Origin: Chrysaora quinquecirrha | Taxonomy: Eukaryota > Cnidaria > Scyphozoa > Semaeostomeae > Pelagiidae | Reading direction: 5' to 3' | DNA: 64,000 nt | NCBI GenBank assembly: GCA_014526335.1 | Contig: JACTAT010000040.1 | Span: forward strand, 9,617,857-9,681,856 | Shown here: one piece after another, positions 11,801 through 23,957 of the stretch | Numbering within the stretch: the stretch's first letter is position 1 | How the letters are laid out: each line of letters starts with the position of its first letter | Notes under the pieces: generated by a model | Told to the model about the DNA's origin: nothing | What the model saw: only the letters and a program-made list of their open reading frames with translations | Database searches by the model: none | Position numbers and translations under genes: made by a program

Positions 11801-14800
11801 TCGTTGGAACAAACTTTTCCAACTTTGGTGTTTTTGAAAATTTTGCGCAATAAACTTTCGCAAATTTTGACCAAAACGCGAAAAACGTGAAAGTTGCTAC
11901 TCGCGAAAGTTTCTGCCCTTCATATAGTTTGATTTTTTTCTAGGGAGTTGTCAGCATATTGAGCTGAATTTTACACCTTATCAGCTTACCCATGCAAAGT
12001 AAGTCTTAATCTAATTTAATAAGAATTAATAGAGGTTTCCGCAAAAGATGGCCGCCGTTTCTATCAACCCCTTGTTTTTCATAAGGTTTTACGAAGGGAA
12101 TTCTGGGAATAATTTCCTTAGCTACAAATTCAACGTCTGCAGCTATGTAAAATACGTAACTAAGGAAATTATTCCCAGAATTCCTTTCGAAAATCCTTAA
12201 TGAAAGCAATAGGCAAAAAACGGCGGCCATCTTTTGCGGAAACGTCTATTCTTTGCTTTACATTTAACTTTGCCTTGGCAATAGAGGTTTCCGCAAAAGA
12301 TGGCTGCCGTTTCTGTCAATCCCTTGTTTTTCTTAAGGTTTTTCGAAGGGAATTCTGGGAATGATTTCCTTATCTACAAATTCAACGTCTGCAGCTATGT
12401 AAAATATGTAACTAAGGAAATTATTCCTAGAATTCCTTTCGAAATTCCTTTATGAAAACGATAGGCAAAAACGGCGGCCATCTTTTGCGGAAGCGTCTAT
12501 TTACACAATTATTTTCTGGAGATTTATCATCTGCTTCATTACTTTTTAGTCTTAACAACATTGGGGAAGGTGGAAAACCTGTTTTTCTGCTCTCTGGAAG
12601 TGATAAAAAGATGCATATGTTTAAAGAGGTATGCAATTAAGTCGTTTAAGTCTGCTTCTGACGTTTATATCCTGAAGAGTGTCAGGTGAAAGACGTTTTC
12701 CGCTGCTTCCCGCAGTATTCTGTATTCTATTCCGATGGGAGATAGAGAATTCGATGAAGTGGACTTGGTACGGCAATATTCCATTCGTGTTAATTTTCAA
12801 GAAACTTTGTTGTTTTTAGCCAATTTGGGTTTATATGTTCCGCGTAAGTTTCATTCGCAGTATCTGCAGTATCGTTTTAATTTCGTGTGAGTGGTATATA
12901 ACGTTAGTGCTTAAAATTCTCGCATTGTCTGCTCAAATGAAGGGTGGTTTGTTCTTCTTTCAAGAATATTTCTAATTTTATAAAAGTATGTAGACCCAAG
13001 AAGAGGCTGTTTTATTTGATCTTTATGAAATGAGGAAATGAAGCTGCTAAAACAGTTTCCAGCGTTAATTTCCTTTTCTTGTCTGTTCCTTCTAGAATAT
13101 GTAATGTTTTTTTTATGAGTAACATTCGATAAATTGTCAGTCAAATTTCCAACACTTATTAAAGCTATCAAGGTAAATACAGTATTATTAAGTTGAGATT
13201 AGACAGTATTAAACAGCCTCTGTTAATGTTATTTCAAAGCCAGTCATTTTTAAAGGGAAAGCTAAGAACATTTTTGCGCTATATAATAACATGCTTGAAA
13301 GTCACAAAATATAAATGAAAGGTAGAATCATTTGCTGCTTTTATTGTTTATAAGTTTAATTGATGAAGAAGTTGCTTATGTTCAATTCTAATGAAATGTA
13401 GTTTCTTATAAGCACTTTTTTGTAAAAAACATAGTTATAACACTGTATAAATCTCTAATTTTTTCTAATATCTCCTAATAATCCTAACCCAGCCATCTCC
13501 AAATGTCACTTGGCATTTGCCCTTTCCCGCAATGCTTGGCTCTAGGAATGCCCCCTTCCTTGTAAAGCAAGACCTATCTCCTGGCAGGCCATATACGTAG
13601 CAGGACATTTCTCAAAGTCAGCCTCCTGAATTTTCCCTTTCAGGACAGAGAACTGCAGAGATTTGTGGAGTGTCCGTGCGAAGAGTTCTTTCCAGAATTT
13701 AAAGATCTTCCAAGCAGGTAAACCACCTTATTTCACTCTATAAGTTTGATAGGAATACAGTGCTGATTGTCGTGATAGTTTGTTGATCATTAGTAGAATT
13801 AGAGTGACAGGGGGAGATTTTTCCTTTTGAAGAGTAACTTGGTTGGACATAAAGGAAACATCAGTTGGTAGGAGAGTCACAGCATTTGGATGTCAGAATG
13901 GTTATGTTGGCCTTGCTGTTGTCGATTCAAATTCAGGTATTCTCTCAATTTTTGTGTATCTTTAATGTGAGCTTTGAACAATGCTGTGGCCAATATTGAT
14001 CGGAATATCCGAATAGCTAGATTTTATTCGTTTATTGCGAAGCTGCACGTCAAGGAGCCTGCGGAATAACTTGACAGTCAGGTGAAAATGGCCGTGAAAT
14101 TGTAGATTTCTAGAGGTGAGAATGGTGCAGCTAACGAGAGCTCGACCCTAGCTTTGACACTACCGTTGCTTGGGCTTGAACCCTGACCTCGCTAAGCTCT
14201 TCGCTCTACGAGCTAGCTTGATTGGACCTCGACGCCACAGCTCCTTCATTCAGTTAAAGTAGCTAGCTTCTGGATGTCTTGTCGCTTTTTAAAACTTGTA
14301 TCCAAAAATTAACGTCGTTGCTTTGACAAAAGCAGAGCTAGGGTTTTTGCGATTTACTTTCCTAGGCTTAGCCTATCTTGGAACAAATATAATTCTGGTT
14401 CTCGTATACTGCAGCTTCTGTTGTTCCAAGTTTGTCTAGCTCGTGGGTCAAACCTTTGCTGGGCCTTTGGTGGTTCAAACCCTAACAAAGTCATAGCAAG
14501 GCCTTGAAAATTATACGCACTGCTACGTTATACTTAGGAGTAAGCTTTAATAGGAAGTACTCGAATTACTAGATGCTTCGATCTGTAGATCAAGGAGCAG
14601 ATCTTCAACCCCGTGGCATGAGATTGACTCACCTTCCACTTTGATGAGTGAAATATTCATATTTGAACCAAAACCACTCTGCTGGAGACTTAGCAAGGAA
14701 GTGTTGATATGCAACAAGAAGAATGTCCCAAGCCATGGCGCAAATTGATAGAAGTTTTTCTTTCTTTCTTTCCCTCACTGAATGAAGTAGCTATTTAGCA

Positions 14801-17800
14801 TATCCAATTTATTATAATGTATGCCAAATCTTTAATCTGGGGGCACAAAAGTATAAAGGCGGGCTTCAACTTGTGCAAATTTGGTCGTGCGATCCGTGCG
14901 ACCGCGCAGAAGCAGTCGCGCGAATGGTCTGAGCAATTTGACTGGCTCTGTTCTTGCTAGTCGCGGAAAATATAAAGTCATTTCAACTCTTATAATCAGT
15001 CGCGACATCGCGGATGACAAGAGAATCTTCGTCACTGCCACAATCTATGCATGCCTAAACAACTGGTCGCACGATCGCGCGAATGAATCGCAGAGGTAGA
15101 AATCCGCCTAAGCGTCCTTCCGTTTGCTCCGATTGATATGGGTTCAGATGGAGTTTTGCTTCTTTATAATATCTTACGTATATTTTTTCTGTTAAAGGTA
15201 TGAAGTTTACGTACTTTTTCTAGATTTTTTAAAGTTCTATTCAACAAGTATCGAAGGACCAGTATCGTCGGTACGCCTTTTCTCACTGAACTCAACGAAT
15301 GGAAATATAAATGATAGCAATGGAGATAGCGATGCAAATTTACAGAACAAAGGTAACATCAGTTGTGTTGAGGTTCTGTATGTCGTAAGGGATATAATCT
15401 TAAGGAATAAACCTCCCTCTTCTTCCTTACAGCGTATAAAAGAGTAGATGCACTAATGTTAAGTACGTAGAACACAAAGAAGAAAATTGACGATAGACAA
15501 AAATATTAAAACTATAACCGTAGCGACATAATTAGTAGCATTTTATTAATCAGCAAAGTTGACAAGTTCAGTCAGAGCTTAATGTCCCTGGCATTCTTTT
15601 TTATTTGCAAAGAAGCAGAGTATTCTATGCTTTTTATAATGCCTTCGTCTGTTACAAACCCACTATAATGAGATCTTTTCAAAATTTCCAAAATTAAAGC
15701 CTCTTTGTGACTTAATAGTGGTTTACTGTAACCTAAGAATCGCACAGAAATTTGTTTATGTGGGTATTGACTGCTGGCTTTATACACAAATTTGTTTCAT
15801 AACAAACTAAGCTCTGAGCCATATAGTAGGGTTTCTTAACTTTGAGCACAATTGATATAGTAAAAGTTTCTTGCAGAGTTTCTTAACTTAGAAATCGAAA
15901 ATTCTAAAATTTCGTGAACTACGTGTTTCATGTGAAGAATCATGAATTTCTTGATTTTTAGCAAAAAAGCATATATAGTTTCTTATAAGCCGTTTCTTAT
16001 AAAAAAATGAGTGTACTCTCTCTGATCTTCCGCACGCCCTTTCTTTTTTTGGCTCAGAGGTTTCTGTTTTTGAATGCTTTTGATCGGTTCTTTGTGAAAT
16101 ATGGTACTTCATTTCCTTCGCAGCCCCCCCTTTCCAAGCTGCATCTTGAAAGCTCCTTTTTCAGTTATCCAAAATGAGTTTTACGTGAAAAAGCACTTTA
16201 CATCCCCACATAATAACATCATACCTAGCTTCACACGACTACGCAAGTTTAGCCAACCTCGTCACACATTAACCAAATCGTAGGTAAACAAAAACATAAA
16301 ATGCACAATTAATATACTAAAATTACGTATCTGACACTTCATTAGCAACTACTTCTCGTCTAATGGTATAATGTCAAGTAAATTTCTGTTGTAAAACGCG
16401 TAACACCTGTTGTTGAACTAAAAATTTCATTGTTGATGACCTAAAATATTGTGCAACACAAAATACCCCTACGCAATGTACTCACAGGTGCCTAATCGCT
16501 AAGGGGTCAAGAATAGGCGGGGGGGTTGGAACTGCAGTCAGGATCTAATTAGCGGGGGGTCGGACTGTATTCGACAAACTTTGTCAGGAAACTGCTGAAA
16601 CGCAGCGCGAGGGGCCCTATAGTACTGTAGGCTAAGAAAATCCATAGTTCTAACCAACAAATAGAGTATACAAGTGAAAATTCAAATCAAGAACGTCGGA
16701 GTAAGTTTAGTTAATAATATCAACATCAATATCAATGCAAATCTTAATAAGCGGGGGGTCCTAATAAGAGCGGGGGCTTGGAATTTTTTCGAAAAATTAA
16801 TTAGCGGGGGGGACGGCAATTAGGCACCTAAGAGTAACAAAGTACAGGTCCACGGAGTTGTTTGCTTTGCTTGTTTCAAAGTATAATATTCCATTCTATC
16901 TACACGTCCTACAAATTTTCCGTAAACATTATCCAAATTTCGAAAAAACTCTGCTAATTGAAGAAAATATACATACTCTACTGTATTTGCGACAAACGAA
17001 GATGAATATATATATTTGAAATGTCGCAAACTTCTCTTCATCATTAAATTATAAAGTCTAACGTTCAAAATTATCCATAAAGCCATTACCCGAAAAATGT
17101 CTACGATTGTTTACATGAAGGTTTCTAAAATTTTCCAGTGCTGGAGTTTCTTAAATTTTTTGCTACCTTTTGTCATTTACAGTATCTTAGGTTATAGGTG
17201 TCCACTTAATCTCTTTCAGAAATGTGACAGAAGAAGGCTTCTCAAACATGGCAATTCTTCCAAGGTCCGATCATTTCGATTGTGTTACATGTTCAATGAT
17301 TGCTGACTTCGATAACGATGGAAATAATGAAATCATTCTTGGAACGTATGGTCAGGTACGCTTATTTCTTGGAATAAGAATATAGTATACCACTTTCTCT
17401 CCACCTTGTCCCTCTTATTCAGACTATGTAGAACAACATTCGTGATTATTGTGACTGATATTCATAAGTATATTTTCTTTCTGATTCCTCTTTTGAACTA
17501 TATTAGATCTAAAGTTTTGGTTTTTTTATTTCCCGTTCAAGTTCAAGCCTCTTTTAGCTGTTTATGCTACAATCGTCAACTTTTCAATGCTCTTTTGTGT
17601 TGATTACGAAAAAGTGGCCCTTATTCGTTGTAAGAATGAAAAGTGCATTTGTAGAAGAAGAAAAAACAACAAGTATCTGTTGTAGAGGAAATCCAAAAAT
17701 AGGCCAACAATAAAGGTTCCGCTAAGATGGTGGCAGTTTCTCTCCTTTGTTTTTTGGAGGGAATTCTGGGAATAATTTCCTTAGTTACTACAGCTGAGCA

Positions 17801-19299
17801 AATGCTGTAACAACAGGAGTACACTTATTTTATAAGAATACTACAAATTTTGTCCAGCCTTAATATTCTTGAGAAATGTTCGTTTTGAGCCTGAATATAT
17901 TCTTAAAATATTCTTATTTTTCAAACCTGATATGGTTTTAGGGGAACATAGTAAAAAGAAAAATCATCTCATAAGGTCGAGCGAAAGAAATATTTAACTA
18001 TTGTAAAAAAAATAATGTTGTTAACAATCATGAAATTTCGTTCTAACATTGCAAAACAGGGATCTGCTGAAAAATACGAGAGAAATATTGGAGCTGAGGC
18101 TGAACAATATTCTTACAATAATCTTAAAAATAGGATGATTCTGAGCCTGAATATTCTTATAAACAATATTCTTATAAAAAAAGAGTGTAGACCCAGTCGT
18201 CTCGCCAACAGTAAGAGTGGAAAAGGCTAGCTGCCCGTTTATATTTATAACGCTTTTTTTCTGAGCACAATCTTTATAAGAAACACCAGGCTTTGGATCA
18301 AAATTTTTGCTATCTTCAAAAATTTTTTACATGTGGACCAGCAAAGTATTCAACCAACAAAGCCCTTGCCCGGAAAAGCATTCCTTGCCCGGAAAAGCAT
18401 TTTAAACATGTTTTGAACAGGGTAAGGGGATGATAAGATGGTGAAAAGTAACTCCAAATGTTTGGAAGCCTTTCTTTAATTATTATTTTTTGTGTTTTTT
18501 TTGTAGGAAGTACTGGTTTACAAGTTTTACCCATCAAATTTTGAGAATGAAACTTTGCGTTTTGATCTTCGATGGACAAAGACATTTCCGAAGCCGATCT
18601 TCAGGGTTGAAATGGTAGATCTCTTGAATGATGGAATCAAAGAACTTATTGTCGTGTCTCTCACTGGTGTGCATATATTACAAGTTAGTTCAGACTGCAT
18701 TTTACCCTTCCCCCGCAATACATAATTATGACCTAGCGAGTATACGTGAATTTAAATTTGTTACGGGGGAGCACGACTTAGATGTAGTTCTACTCTTAGG
18801 TGCCTAATTGCCGTCCCCCCGATAATTAATTTTTGAAAAATTTTCAACCCCCCGCTCTTATTAAGACCCCCCGCTTATTAAGTTTGCATTAATATTGATG
18901 TTGATATTTTTTACTTATCTTAATTTGACGTTCTTGGTGTGAAATTTCACTTGCACACTTAATTTTTTGTAAGAACAATGTCAGTTTATGAGGGGTGGTA
19001 CTGTACGACTGTTATTCAGACGTAATAAATATTATGTATAAAAAGAGTGGCGAGTGCTGAACGTTAATCTCGCAAAAACTTGCAGGCACGAAATGAGCAT
19101 TCAAATTTTTATTATCTGATCGTTCTTTTATCATACTTGTTTTTTTCTTTACTTGTGTTTAAAGATATCTTCTCTTCTTCAGTGTGACGCAGAGTTTGTG
19201 TCAGATAAACTGCTAGAAAAAATCAAAATGAAATTCGGAAAGTTGCTGGAAAACGTTGATGAACTTCATGAGAGTGTTTCTCCGGAGTTGGTTCATTGA
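8823..19299 (+). CDS. KPTN: Kaptin, KICSTOR complex subunit (KPTN)
   Basis: Kaptin is a beta-propeller protein of KICSTOR (KPTN, ITFG2, C12orf66, SZT2), which holds GATOR1 on lysosomes and so restrains mTORC1 when nutrients are scarce. Eleven exons were placed: 8823..9135, 10238..10344, 10827..10917, 11944..11998, 12550..12628, 13644..13717, 13833..13936, 15218..about 15386, 17220..17355, 18507..18683, 19183..19299. Junction phases agree except around the exon 15218 donor, where about 12 residues of the family are unaccounted for. Diagnostic segments in order: FREIYFLGLASQSNIYC, YIPGDAEIIS, ELNFTPYQLTHA, PVFLLSGSDKK, FGCQNGYVGLAVVD, LPRSDHFDCVTC, IADFDNDGNNEIILGTYGQ (FG-GAP-like), ELIVVSLTGVHILQ. 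The stop follows ...SVSPELVH. The ATG at 8823 starts an Asn/Ser-rich leader; a second in-frame ATG at 8886 is also possible. Introns carry many MITEs. Confidence 0.93.
9691..10065 (+). mobile_element. G-rich MITE family A, copy 1 (KPTN intron 1)
   Basis: A 375-bp element has inverted ends ACTCTTAGGTGCCTAATTG and CAATTAGGCACCTAAGAGT. The interior is G-rich next to each end ('gcaggggg', 'gggggtt'). It has no coding capacity and is intronic. Related copies lie at 16477-16835 and 18792-18960. Confidence 0.75.
10982..11400. other. KPTN intron 3 segment, no gene
   Basis: AT-rich intron with repeated 'gaatcaag/cgaatca' and 'aagcga' words, for example 11140-11360. It looks like degenerate repeat material, but no ends could be placed. 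Confidence 0.35.
11559..11668. mobile_element. Hairpin MITE with 39-bp exact arms and 8-bp target duplication
   Basis: The element at 11567-11660 (94 bp) is two exact 39-bp inverted arms starting TAGCCTGCGTCCAGACTC around a 16-base loop. It is flanked on both sides by GATATTCA (11559-11566 and 11661-11668), an 8-bp target-site duplication. Eight-base duplications are typical of hAT transposons, so this is probably a hAT-derived MITE. Exact arms imply recent insertion. It sits in KPTN intron 3. Confidence 0.88.
12029..12249. mobile_element. Foldback MITE family B, copy 1
   Basis: An element of about 221 bp has long inverted ends: AATAGAGGTTTCCGCAAAAG with GATGGCCGCCGTTT on the left, and the inverse ending CGGAAACGTCTATT on the right. 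The interior is also palindromic (GGGAATTCTGGGAATAATTT and its complement). Copy 2 begins 31 bases downstream in the same orientation. Confidence 0.8.
12281..12503. mobile_element. Foldback MITE family B, copy 2
   Basis: It is very similar to copy 1, with ends AATAGAGGTTTCCGCAAAAG and GCGGAAGCGTCTATT and the same internal palindrome. The two lie in tandem in the KPTN intron just before exon 12550. A truncated third relative lies at about 17710-17810. Confidence 0.8.
14112..14242 (-). repeat. tRNA-derived SINE family 2, minus-strand copy
   Basis: Read on the minus strand it begins GCTGTGGCGTCGAGGTC, has the B box GGGTTCAAGCCC and continues with 'agggtcgagctc'. This order matches the plus-strand copies at 27033, 45244 and 54599, though this copy is more diverged. 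Confidence 0.6.
14855..15107. mobile_element. MITE-like element with imperfect inverted ends
   Basis: The left end AAAGGCGGGCTTCAAC and the right end (reverse complement TTAGGCGGATTTCTAC) are imperfect inverted repeats. Internal segments around GGTCGTGCGATC are inverted too. It is locally GC-rich against the intron background and non-coding. Confidence 0.5.
15387..16476. other. KPTN intron, no gene recognised; may hide one small exon
   Basis: The kaptin alignment lacks about 12 residues between exons 15218 and 17220, so a short exon may lie here. A good acceptor (pyrimidine tract then TTACAG) is at about 15422-15432, but the downstream frames give no convincing match. Otherwise AT-rich and featureless. 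Confidence 0.4.
16477..16835 (+). mobile_element. G-rich MITE family A, copy 2
   Basis: Ends CACAGGTGCCTAATCGCT and GGCAATTAGGCACCTAAGAG match copy 1 at 9691. The interior shares 'ttggaactgcagtcaggatc' and the 'aatatcaatgcaaatcttaa' block. Confidence 0.75.
17710..17810 (+). mobile_element. Truncated foldback MITE family B copy
   Basis: This resembles only the left half of family B: a GGTTCCGCTAAGATGG end, then GGGAATTCTGGGAATAATTT. The inverted partner is missing. Confidence 0.5.
18792..18960 (-). mobile_element. G-rich MITE family A, truncated inverted copy
   Basis: It starts ACTCTTAGGTGCCTAATTG then GCCGTCCCCCC, the mirror image of the right end of copies 1 and 2. No second terminus is found, so it is 3' truncated. 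It lies in the last KPTN intron. Confidence 0.65.
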
Positions 19300-20490
19300 A
19301 AGAAGGAGATAAAAAGGTACACACTTGATTTCATTTCAGTTAGAATCCCTCTTTACAAAGTTGATGTTCCGATTTTACGCTCTTTCTTATGGCAGTAAAT
19401 ACTTTTCGAATCACCCATAAAGAAATGTCAGACAAAACTTGCTTTTCTTTGATAACTTAACTTGTGAAGTCTTGGCCACACGTCGACAATTTTACACGCA
19501 TAATATCCCCAACTTTTTTCGCATGTTGGCTTCTGGGGGGGGGGTGGCTAAACGTTGCAATGTTTCTTCCAATATGAACTATGGGCTATGGCCGGGGCTT
19601 GAGTTTCATCCCCTGAATTAAACGTTTTCTTTGAACAAGGAGAAACTGACTTTGTATTAACTCTTTTGTGTGCTTGATCAGTCGTACAAAACACAAAATA
19701 TTTTCTGTTTGGTTGGCAGAAGCGTTTTTCCTGATAACAGTACAGGTTAAACGTTTCTTTCCTGCCAGGTGCATGTTTCCCATGGCAAATCGTATCGAAG
19801 GCAATTTGTCTACGAAGTTAGCTTGTCTTTGCTTGGGGATTCTATTCGTTCTAAATTCTGAGTAAACGGTATCGAGAGTTCGACAAGATGGGATGATATT
19901 TGTTCACCAATTGCACAACGCAATTTCGAAAGTGCAATTGAAAATGTTGATCTTTGTGAAGTCTGCTAAACCTTTTGCCTGTTGGAGTAGAAGAGTCAGA
20001 AAAGACTTCAAAAACCCCAATAATTATGTCCACGCTCGTTGTACAGAACCCAGGTAAACACGCTTTGTAGCTTCATAACAACAACGACCATTTATGCTTG
20101 GTCAAAAAATATATACACATCAAATCTATATACTGTGTCTAAATAAAAAGGATAGAAACGCAAGTGATACAGTTGAAGATATATTTGGTATTAGAATATG
20201 CTGAACTATTGAATATACTTAATTCGTTGCTGGCCCAACTCATAACCATATGCTGGTTTTGCCTGATACCGTTCGCTATACTAGTATTGAGAAATGATAC
20301 CCTTGGGTAGATTCATGTCCAAGCAATTGAGAGTCAGCATCTATATCTAAATTCTTAATTTGAAATCAGAAGTTTCAAAAGGTCGATTTGTTTCTTTCAG
20401 CTGCAAGTTATCAACAGAAATGTGTAGGGTGAATTCGTACTTTCAAAGGCTACTTCAGCTGAAAGCATTGCAGCTTCCTAGATTTCAAAT
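19300..20490. other. KPTN 3' flank, no gene recognised
   Basis: A weak ATTAAA poly(A) signal candidate is at 19617-19622. Short open frames here look like chance. Nothing else is identified. Confidence 0.4.
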
Positions 20491-20496
20491 ACATTG

Positions 20497-20822
20497 TAAC
20501 CCGGGGTGTAACTTCAATATACCAGTGACGGGGGTGTGCCATTTTCTTAATTAAAATTTGACCCCAAAATTTATGAAAATTCTAAACAGTACACCCCAAA
20601 GTTCACTCGAGAAATACTCAGAAGTCTTTTTTAGAATTATACAGGTGAAATTTATTTGGCAGTTGTTGTGAATTTCTCAAAATTGATCATCTTAGCAAAA
20701 ATGGTACCCCCAAGTTTGTGATTCAGCAAAATTGATACCCCAAAATTTATTTTCCACATTTAAAAAGGTACCTCAAAAAAAATGGCACACCCCGTACCCA
20801 TGCATATGGGTGTTACCCTATA
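20497..20822. mobile_element. MITE-like element with GGGTGTGCCATTTT inverted ends
   Basis: GGGTGTGCCATTTT near the left end and AAAATGGCACACCCC near the right end are inverted repeats, with outer flanks 'gtaaccc' and 'gggtgttaccct' partly mirrored. Internal 'accccaaaatttat' motifs recur in both orientations. Non-coding. Confidence 0.6.
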
Positions 20823-23800
20823 CTATGAAGGAACCCCCCCGTCTAAAAATGCAACCTGGAGAAAATATTCTTAATCAGATTTTGTCTTTGCAAGAAGCAA
20901 AAGCATTGAACTTGTTGATTATTTGTTTATTCTGCTCTGTATTGGTTTTGGAGAAACAGCAAGTACTTCAAATAAACTTTGCGTAAATCTAGCACTTTGC
21001 GACAAAAAATCAGTTCTTAGCTGGTGGTTATTTGCACAGATGATAAAGAGAACGTTGAAACGCCTAAATTTGATTCCTATCATTTACATTTGTGATTTGT
21101 TATTTTTGTTCTTGTTGAAAGTGTACTTGCTTTTCTGGTGGCTTGTCAGATATTTTTTATTAATTGACTTTATACCCCAGTTTCACCATATATCGGGTAG
21201 CTGTCGTTGTGTCTTGATTTTCATTCCGTTGGAGATTTCATGTTCTGCAGTTATACTACCGGATCAGCTGCATTAACTTTCGAATTTTGATTCAGATTTT
21301 TCGATTTGCTGTGGAAAGGAAAACTTACCAAAATGTTGACTTTTTTATAACAAATAACTATAACATTTGTGAGAAACATACTCCTAATTGGCCTAATGTG
21401 GAAAAATTGAGAAAATGTTTTGCTAGTCACCCCCAAATTTAAGAAACCTTAGCGAGTTGCACTGTACTTCTTCACTGTTTTGGTTGGCTACCTATGTATT
21501 GTTTCCTTACCCTGCATTTTTTTATCTGGATATTAGCTCTTTGATACTCTTGTAATTTGGAATTTTTGGGAAACTTTTTGTTCCAGAATCAACCACCAAA
21601 TGTTAAGAAACTCGGTAATGTAGCCCGACCATAGTTTTCGTCGTGAAAAAGCGTATAACGAATAGATGGTGAGGCATGAAAGAAGGAGAGAAAATCCTTA
21701 GGCAGCTGTTATAGAATATTCTGACCTTCTGGTTGATCTTGCAGTTAGGTTTTGTATGAAGGTGTTTTTGAGTGGGAGTCTGTTTTATTTATTCGCATTT
21801 AATATTTCATATCATCTTCCATATACGATTCGTTTTCACAGTGGCAGGAAAGGATTTTCAATTTGACGTACATTAATTCCCAAAAATTTCGGACTAAAAA
21901 ATTTCGGCAATTTTGGGCAACTTCAATTTCTTTACTACCTAACTTGACCATGATACGTTATACTATAGTTCACTCATTACGCACCCAGTGGTGGATTTCA
22001 CTTTGGTTCGCGTAGTCCGGGGTCACACGCTAAAATTTATCTTCTAAAAGAACCTAATTCGGTGAAATTCAATGTTTGATTTGCTTTCGTAGAGACACGC
22101 ATTCGAAGCTGACATCCCGCTAAAGAATCTATCGTAGGTCTGTCATTCTTTGCTCCCAAGTCACTGTGCCTGTTGTATGAAAGCTGAAAGTCAGTCAGTG
22201 ACCGAACTTCTTGAATTGATAGATAGATGTTAGCTACTTTCTCTTAAAACATTTTCCCCGTGTATTCATTTTGGTATATGCTCTCCTGATATACGATTTG
22301 AGACTCTTGAATATTATCCGCTAATTTCAGCAATCTTCTTACCCGAAATGCTGCCTTGCAACTAACTCACCATCACCCCTGTTACACCCTTCTCAAATAA
22401 GTGCCACTCCCAAACATACAAGTTTCAATAATTGATAAGTCAAGCATCCAAGCGACTAATAATTCCCCCTCTTACTTGCAGTGTTTGAAGATTAAGAATT
22501 GGGAATCAATTGCACCTCACAAACAAGTTTGTTGGTTCCGCGTGGTAAAGGAAAAACGTACTTTCTTTCAGACTTTGTTTCGTTCTTTTGTGGACAACAT
22601 GCATTAATATTTGATGCGCGTGCGACACGCGATATCTTACAAGCCTTTTTAAAGAGGTCTGTACATCTGCTATGCTAATCAAAGCTTACACAACTGATCA
22701 CTGAAATCAAAGACTCGAAAAACCAGAGATTTATCGAAAAATTAAAGGGTTAATTTTTAATTAATATTGATAAGCTCACGCAGAAAATACAACAATGAAT
22801 AAACTCTGATGCCTCGTCGATGCATTTTTCTTCGATCTTTTTGGGACTTCTCAAGGGAATAGTGGACTGAAGAATTGACTTTATTTTAGCCGATCAACTG
22901 AAGCTACGATACGCAAAGAAAACCTAATCAATTAAAGGTTCAGTGTTTATCTCGTTTCGTAGAGGATGATTTGGCACAAACCTAAAGTTTGTTGACTGTT
23001 GCTGTCGAGTTGGGATAGCTAGAGATACACACAGAACAGATTGGAATAACGTTTGTTTAGCACTTTGAATTCTTTCGTTGGAGATTTCTCAAGGTGAGAT
23101 TCAGACGGAAGGATTGTCTTGCTGTCTTATCTAAACAACATTTATCTCGTTTCTTTACTGATAACTCTGGCAGGAAAAAATAAATGCGGCTGCTGTTGAC
23201 TTTTGCTGATACACATTACTGGCTGGAATCAAAGCGTTCGTTTCAAAACCAAATCATTTCTTTTCTAAGGTAAATTGTGTATTACAATGGTATGACTAGC
23301 TATGAAGTACGGGAAATGATTTTGGAACTTATATTTTAGCTGCACATTTCAAGCTATTGAACTCAATGTTGCTCTAACTGCTGCGACTATCCAAGGCAAC
23401 GCGATTATTGAAGTATACATTTAAATAGTTTGGAGAAACAATAGTCAGATTCTAATTGATGCCTCTTGTGAAATCTGCTGCATCAATTTTCTTCGGGTAA
23501 CCACATTCAGAAATCACAATACACAATTATCTATCTGAATGAAACTAGCCTTTGTAGACTAAAAGAGGCACAGTTGGATCACTTCGCGAAACCCTTAACT
23601 AATTGATGACACATCTTGTTTATCAAAAAATCTCGTAGCTAAACATATTTGGTTTTTGCGATATCGTTTCCTTGTCGACGGATCAGAGAAATAGTTTACT
23701 TCTTTACGAATTAATACCAATTTATTTTGATCTTGCTGAATGAATTTTGGCATATGTAACGTGGTGAAGCGGACTGCTGTTAGCAAAAAGTGGATTGCAA

Positions 23801-23957
23801 AGCGCAGAGCTAATTGTGTTTTGGTGTAAAATTCCACGATTTCCAAGCAAACAAATTTAGATTGGATATTCAGATAATTCGATTGACGTTCTCTCGAGGT
23901 CAACTCACAGTAGAGTTTTGCAGGTGCGAGATACGACTTTCACAGAAAAGAACCAAA
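20823..23957. other. Intergenic region upstream of the GPCR, no gene recognised
   Basis: About 3.1 kb between the MITE and the GPCR start. Small open frames show no family resemblance. The 5' UTR and promoter of the GPCR are presumably in the right part; no confident core element could be placed. Confidence 0.4.
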
